From positions 1 to 14,430 of the forward strand of contig JAKIUO010000066.1 in assembly GCA_021647535.1 (NCBI GenBank): a DNA stretch of 14,430 bases, written 5' to 3'. A model generated the notes under the pieces. The model ran no database searches and was not told where the DNA came from. It worked only from the letters and a program-made list of their open reading frames with translations. Positions 12,656-14,430 of this stretch are shown here, piece by piece (position 1 is the stretch's first letter; the number at the start of each line of letters is the position of its first letter). Both the position numbers and the translations under genes were made by a program. Source of the stretch: Hyphomicrobiaceae bacterium (GTDB lineage: Bacteria > Pseudomonadota > Alphaproteobacteria > Rhizobiales > JAKIUO01).

Positions 12656-13378
12656 ATGACTATTTGGGGAAAATTAACAGGGGTGGCCGCAGGGCTCGCC
12701 CTTGGGGGGCCGCTTGGTGCTCTGTTTGGTGGTGTCGCTGGCCATATAGCGGACCGGGTCACAGAGCCTTTGGCTGATCGTGAAGTGCGCAACCATCTGG
12801 CTTTTACAGCAGGTGTGATTGCTCTTGGAGCCAAGCTGGCAAAAGCTGATGGTCAAGTGACCAGAGATGAAATCAAGGCCTTTCGCGAAGTTTTCAAGGT
12901 GGAAGAGGGGGATGCCAAACATGTCGCCCGCCTTTTTAATCAGGCCAAACAGGATGTGGCTGGATATGATGCCTATGCCGATCAGTTAGCGCAGATTTTT
13001 CGCGACAATCCCAAAATGCTTGAAAATGTGCTGGAGGGGCTTTTTCATATCGCCCTTGCTGACCAGGTTTTACACCCTTCAGAAGAACGGTTTCTGTCAG
13101 ATGTCGCGCAAAGGTTTGGCATTGAGAAAAACCAGTTTCGCTCCATAAAATCGCGTCATGTCGTTAGTAATGATCGGGACCCCTACGGCATATTGGAAAT
13201 CTCTTATGATGTTGATGATGAACAATTAAAGAAGCATTATCGGGCTCTTGTCTCTGAGCACCATCCAGACCGTTTGATCGCGCGCGGTTTGCCAAAGGAA
13301 TTTATAGAGCTTGCCAACAAACGCCTTGCCGTCATTAACGCGGCCTATGAAGAAATCAAGCATGAGCGCGGTATATAG
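12656..13378 (+). CDS. DjlA-like co-chaperone (TerB + J domain)
   Basis: A 240-residue protein with three parts. The N-terminus (about 8-30) is a Gly/Ala-rich hydrophobic segment like the membrane anchor of DjlA. A TerB-like helical domain spans roughly 45-165 (AKADGQVTRDEIKAFREVF, HIALADQVLHPSEERFL, both with acidic loops). A C-terminal J domain starts at DPYGILEISYDVDDEQ and has the essential HPD at 203-205. J proteins stimulate DnaK ATPase; a membrane position is inferred from the N-terminus. No Shine-Dalgarno sequence is seen, and the promoter sits so that the mRNA would begin at the ATG. Confidence 0.88.
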   Translation: MTIWGKLTGVAAGLALGGPLGALFGGVAGHIADRVTEPLADREVRNHLAFTAGVIALGAKLAKADGQVTRDEIKAFREVFKVEEGDAKHVARLFNQAKQDVAGYDAYADQLAQIFRDNPKMLENVLEGLFHIALADQVLHPSEERFLSDVAQRFGIEKNQFRSIKSRHVVSNDRDPYGILEISYDVDDEQLKKHYRALVSEHHPDRLIARGLPKEFIELANKRLAVINAAYEEIKHERGI

Positions 13379-13448
13379 GTCGCCTAACGGTCAGGTGATT
13401 TGGCTACTGATGGGGGTGATGTCCCTGGACAATTCAATCCTCGTGCAA

Positions 13449-13600
13449 CCTCGCTACGCGACGGGGCCAGCCCTTTTATATTTTGCGCTACCGCTACGCT
13501 ATTTGAGCGCTGGACCCCGTTGGAGGAGTCCCTCCAAACCTCCCGTTTTTCTATCATCAAATTCAAAAAAGTAAGGGGTTTGGGGAACTCGTTCCCCAAG
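13449..13600. repeat. Composite palindromic intergenic repeat, copy B
   Basis: GGGGCCAGCCC at 13463-13473 (complement of GGGCTGGCCCC), preceded by a CGCG motif, and TTGGGGAA (13580-13587) paired with TTCCCCAA (13592-13599) with GGGGTTT before it. Read on the minus strand the modules come in the same order as copy A at 249-331, but spread out by an extra stretch of about 100 bases that contains its own TTGGAGG dyad. Confidence 0.5.
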
Positions 13601-13717
13601 CGGGCCAGAAAGCCAATAATCGGCGGCAGCCCGTTTGCGAAGCAAAACTTTGAGAATTGAACGGATAACGGTTTTTCGCTAACTTTGTCAGTTCCTGTAA
13701 TGTTCTGAGTCGCGTTA

Positions 13718-13755
13718 TAAAAAAAGGCACGACCCAAAAGGGGTGTGCCTTTTTC
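13718..13755 (-). terminator. Terminator of flaF
   Basis: AAAAAGGCAC (13721-13730) and GTGCCTTTTT (13745-13754) form a 10-bp stem, and on the minus strand it is followed by seven T. It lies about 30 bases beyond the flaF stop, and works on either strand because the stem is flanked by A and T runs. Since no flagellar gene follows before it, flaF appears to end its transcript here. Confidence 0.85.
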
Positions 13756-13782
13756 AATTTGTTTCTGTATAGCACCGCGTGA

Positions 13783-14148
13783 TTAGGCGTTGCCTTGCAG
13801 GCCAGCTGCCAGTTCGCGATTGATGGAGATCAGCTCGTCGAGTTTTTCAGCCTGGGGCTCGACTTCGATATCAAGGGTCTGTTTGAAAACGAATGTGCCT
13901 AAATTGCCAACATTGTTGCGCAGCTCAACCGGTAGAGGATTTTCGTTGTCGGCGACAGCGCTGGTCAAAAGGATCCACAGCTGGCGGTTAAAATAAAGCG
14001 CATTGGCGACATCGCCCATATCTTGTGACCACTGCTCTTTAGCGGCCTGCAGCTGATTGGCTGATTTCATCAGGGCGGCGGCTTCTGCTTCTCGTGGTGT
14101 GAGGCCATTGATTGCGGTTGCGCCATAGGCCTGTGCTGCTGATTGCAT
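13783..14148 (-). CDS. flaF: Flagellar biosynthesis regulator FlaF
   Basis: A 121-residue, mostly helical cytoplasmic protein matching FlaF, which in alphaproteobacteria is needed for flagellin export or synthesis and works with FlbT. The N-terminal SAAQAYGATAINGLTPREAEAAAL, the central ANALYFNRQLWILLTSAVADNENPLP and the C-terminal ISINRELAAGL are family features. AAGGAG lies 8 bases before the ATG. It follows a flagellin gene on the same strand, separated by a terminator and its own promoter region. FlbT, the usual partner, is not in this window downstream of it. Confidence 0.93.
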   Translation of the reverse strand: MQSAAQAYGATAINGLTPREAEAAALMKSANQLQAAKEQWSQDMGDVANALYFNRQLWILLTSAVADNENPLPVELRNNVGNLGTFVFKQTLDIEVEPQAEKLDELISINRELAAGLQGNA

Positions 14149-14199
14149 GTTTTTAGCTCCTTGTCAGGTGGTTCGGTTGGCAAGACTGGTTCTTTATAA

Positions 14200-14231
14200 T
14201 TTATAAACCATTATAATTAACAACAGGTTAA
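14200..14231 (-). promoter_or_regulatory. Candidate CtrA-controlled promoter of flaF
   Basis: TTAA-N7-TTAA at 14217-14231 exactly fits the CtrA consensus. Two possible -10 elements lie downstream on the minus strand: TATAAT at 14215-14210 and TATAAA at 14205-14200. With the second, the CtrA box spans about -24 to -38, as at CtrA-activated promoters. The region is AT-rich, so a chance match is possible. Confidence 0.5.
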
Positions 14232-14277
14232 GGTTGTAATAAGCTGAACCACACTAATACAATAAATAAAGTAAATA

Positions 14278-14309
14278 AAAAAGGCGGGTTAGTATAAACC
14301 CGCCTTTTT
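14278..14309 (-). terminator. Terminator of the flagellin gene
   Basis: AAAAAGGCGGGTT and AACCCGCCTTTTT form a 13-bp stem with a 6-base loop, flanked by A and T runs, 24 bases beyond the flagellin stop on the minus strand. It separates flagellin transcription from the flaF promoter. Confidence 0.9.
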
Positions 14310-14332
14310 CAGTATTTAATTTTTGCCAGTTC

Positions 14333-14430
14333 CTATCGAAGGAAGGACAGGATGGCCTGATCGTTCTGGTTGTTGATGCCCATGGTTTTTGAAGCCAGCT
14401 GCTGACGGGTCTGCAAGGCCAGCATGTTGG
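14333..14430 (-). CDS. Flagellin, C-terminal end (partial)
   Basis: The frame enters from the right edge and ends with a TAG at 14335-14333. Its 32 residues, beginning NMLALQTRQQLASKTMGIN and closing in AILSFLR, are the coiled D0 C-terminal helix of bacterial flagellins, the part needed for export and filament assembly. The N-terminus lies outside the window. Its immediate neighbour flaF supports the call. Confidence 0.9.
   Translation of the reverse strand, partial: NMLALQTRQQLASKTMGINNQNDQAILSFLR

Larger units (their letters stand above)
13379..13782. other. Gene-free convergent intergenic region
   Basis: This 404-base region between the DjlA-like gene and flaF has no supportable gene. 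It contains the second copy of the composite palindromic repeat, further dyads such as TTGGAGG/CCTCCAA near 13520 and a GTTTGC/GCAAAAC pair near 13635, and the flaF terminator. Reading frames of 70-117 residues crossing it follow the repeat and lack ribosome-binding sites or family motifs. Confidence 0.6.

Noticed and set aside
13384..13737. Open frames on both strands in the gap before flaF
   Set aside because: They follow the palindromic repeat and terminator sequences, lack ribosome-binding sites and have no recognisable domains.
1..14430. CRISPR array, tRNA, rRNA, transposase or prophage genes
   Set aside because: No regularly spaced direct repeats, no cloverleaf-like sequence, and no transposase or integrase motifs were seen in any frame examined.

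Overview
This window comes from an alphaproteobacterial chromosome. Four things support that: a RuvX gene divergent from gatCA/gatB, the LdtR/LdtP regulator and L,D-transpeptidase pair, an ALA-synthase-type hemA (C4 pathway), and a flagellin gene followed by flaF with a CtrA-type box. GC content looks moderate by eye. The order cannot be fixed from the sequence alone, but a free-living, motile, probably aquatic bacterium fits.

Layout. 1-164 is the 3' end of an unrecognised gene. 240-365 is a hairpin-rich convergent intergenic region. ruvX (minus) diverges from a rightward operon of gatC, gatA, a chorismate-mutase-family gene, a RelE/ParE-type toxin-antitoxin pair and gatB. The toxin gene overlaps the start of gatB, so the module lies inside the tRNA-amidotransferase operon. 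Immediately after gatB, converging on it, lies an AT-richer two-gene module on the minus strand: a small acidic protein and a PIN-domain protein. The extensin-like gene (minus) ends beside a 12-G tract and carries a middle segment that looks frame-shifted. It diverges from a 3-hydroxyisobutyryl-CoA hydrolase-type gene, followed by ldtR and ldtP. Next come hemA with a small overlapping gene, and a TerB/J-domain (DjlA-like) gene whose best promoter places transcription start on its ATG. The right end holds a second hairpin-rich convergent region, flaF (minus) and the C-terminus of a flagellin (minus).

How the genes work together. GatCAB transamidates misacylated Glu-tRNA(Gln)/Asp-tRNA(Asn). LdtR and LdtP form a cell-wall remodelling pair, and the extensin-like protein may also be an envelope enzyme. 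HemA starts haem synthesis. FlaF belongs to the flagellin-expression machinery.

The most interesting unexplained structure is a 159-nt element upstream of hemA. Its ends are 19-nt arms that pair fully as RNA (17 Watson-Crick pairs plus two G.U), and the inside folds into a series of nested stems, like a rod-shaped regulatory RNA. Other points worth a second look are the two toxin-antitoxin-like modules flanking gatB, the putative compensated double frameshift in the extensin-like gene, the leaderless DjlA-like gene, a hairpin and 14-codon upstream ORF before ldtP, and a composite palindromic repeat found in both flanking convergent intergenic regions.
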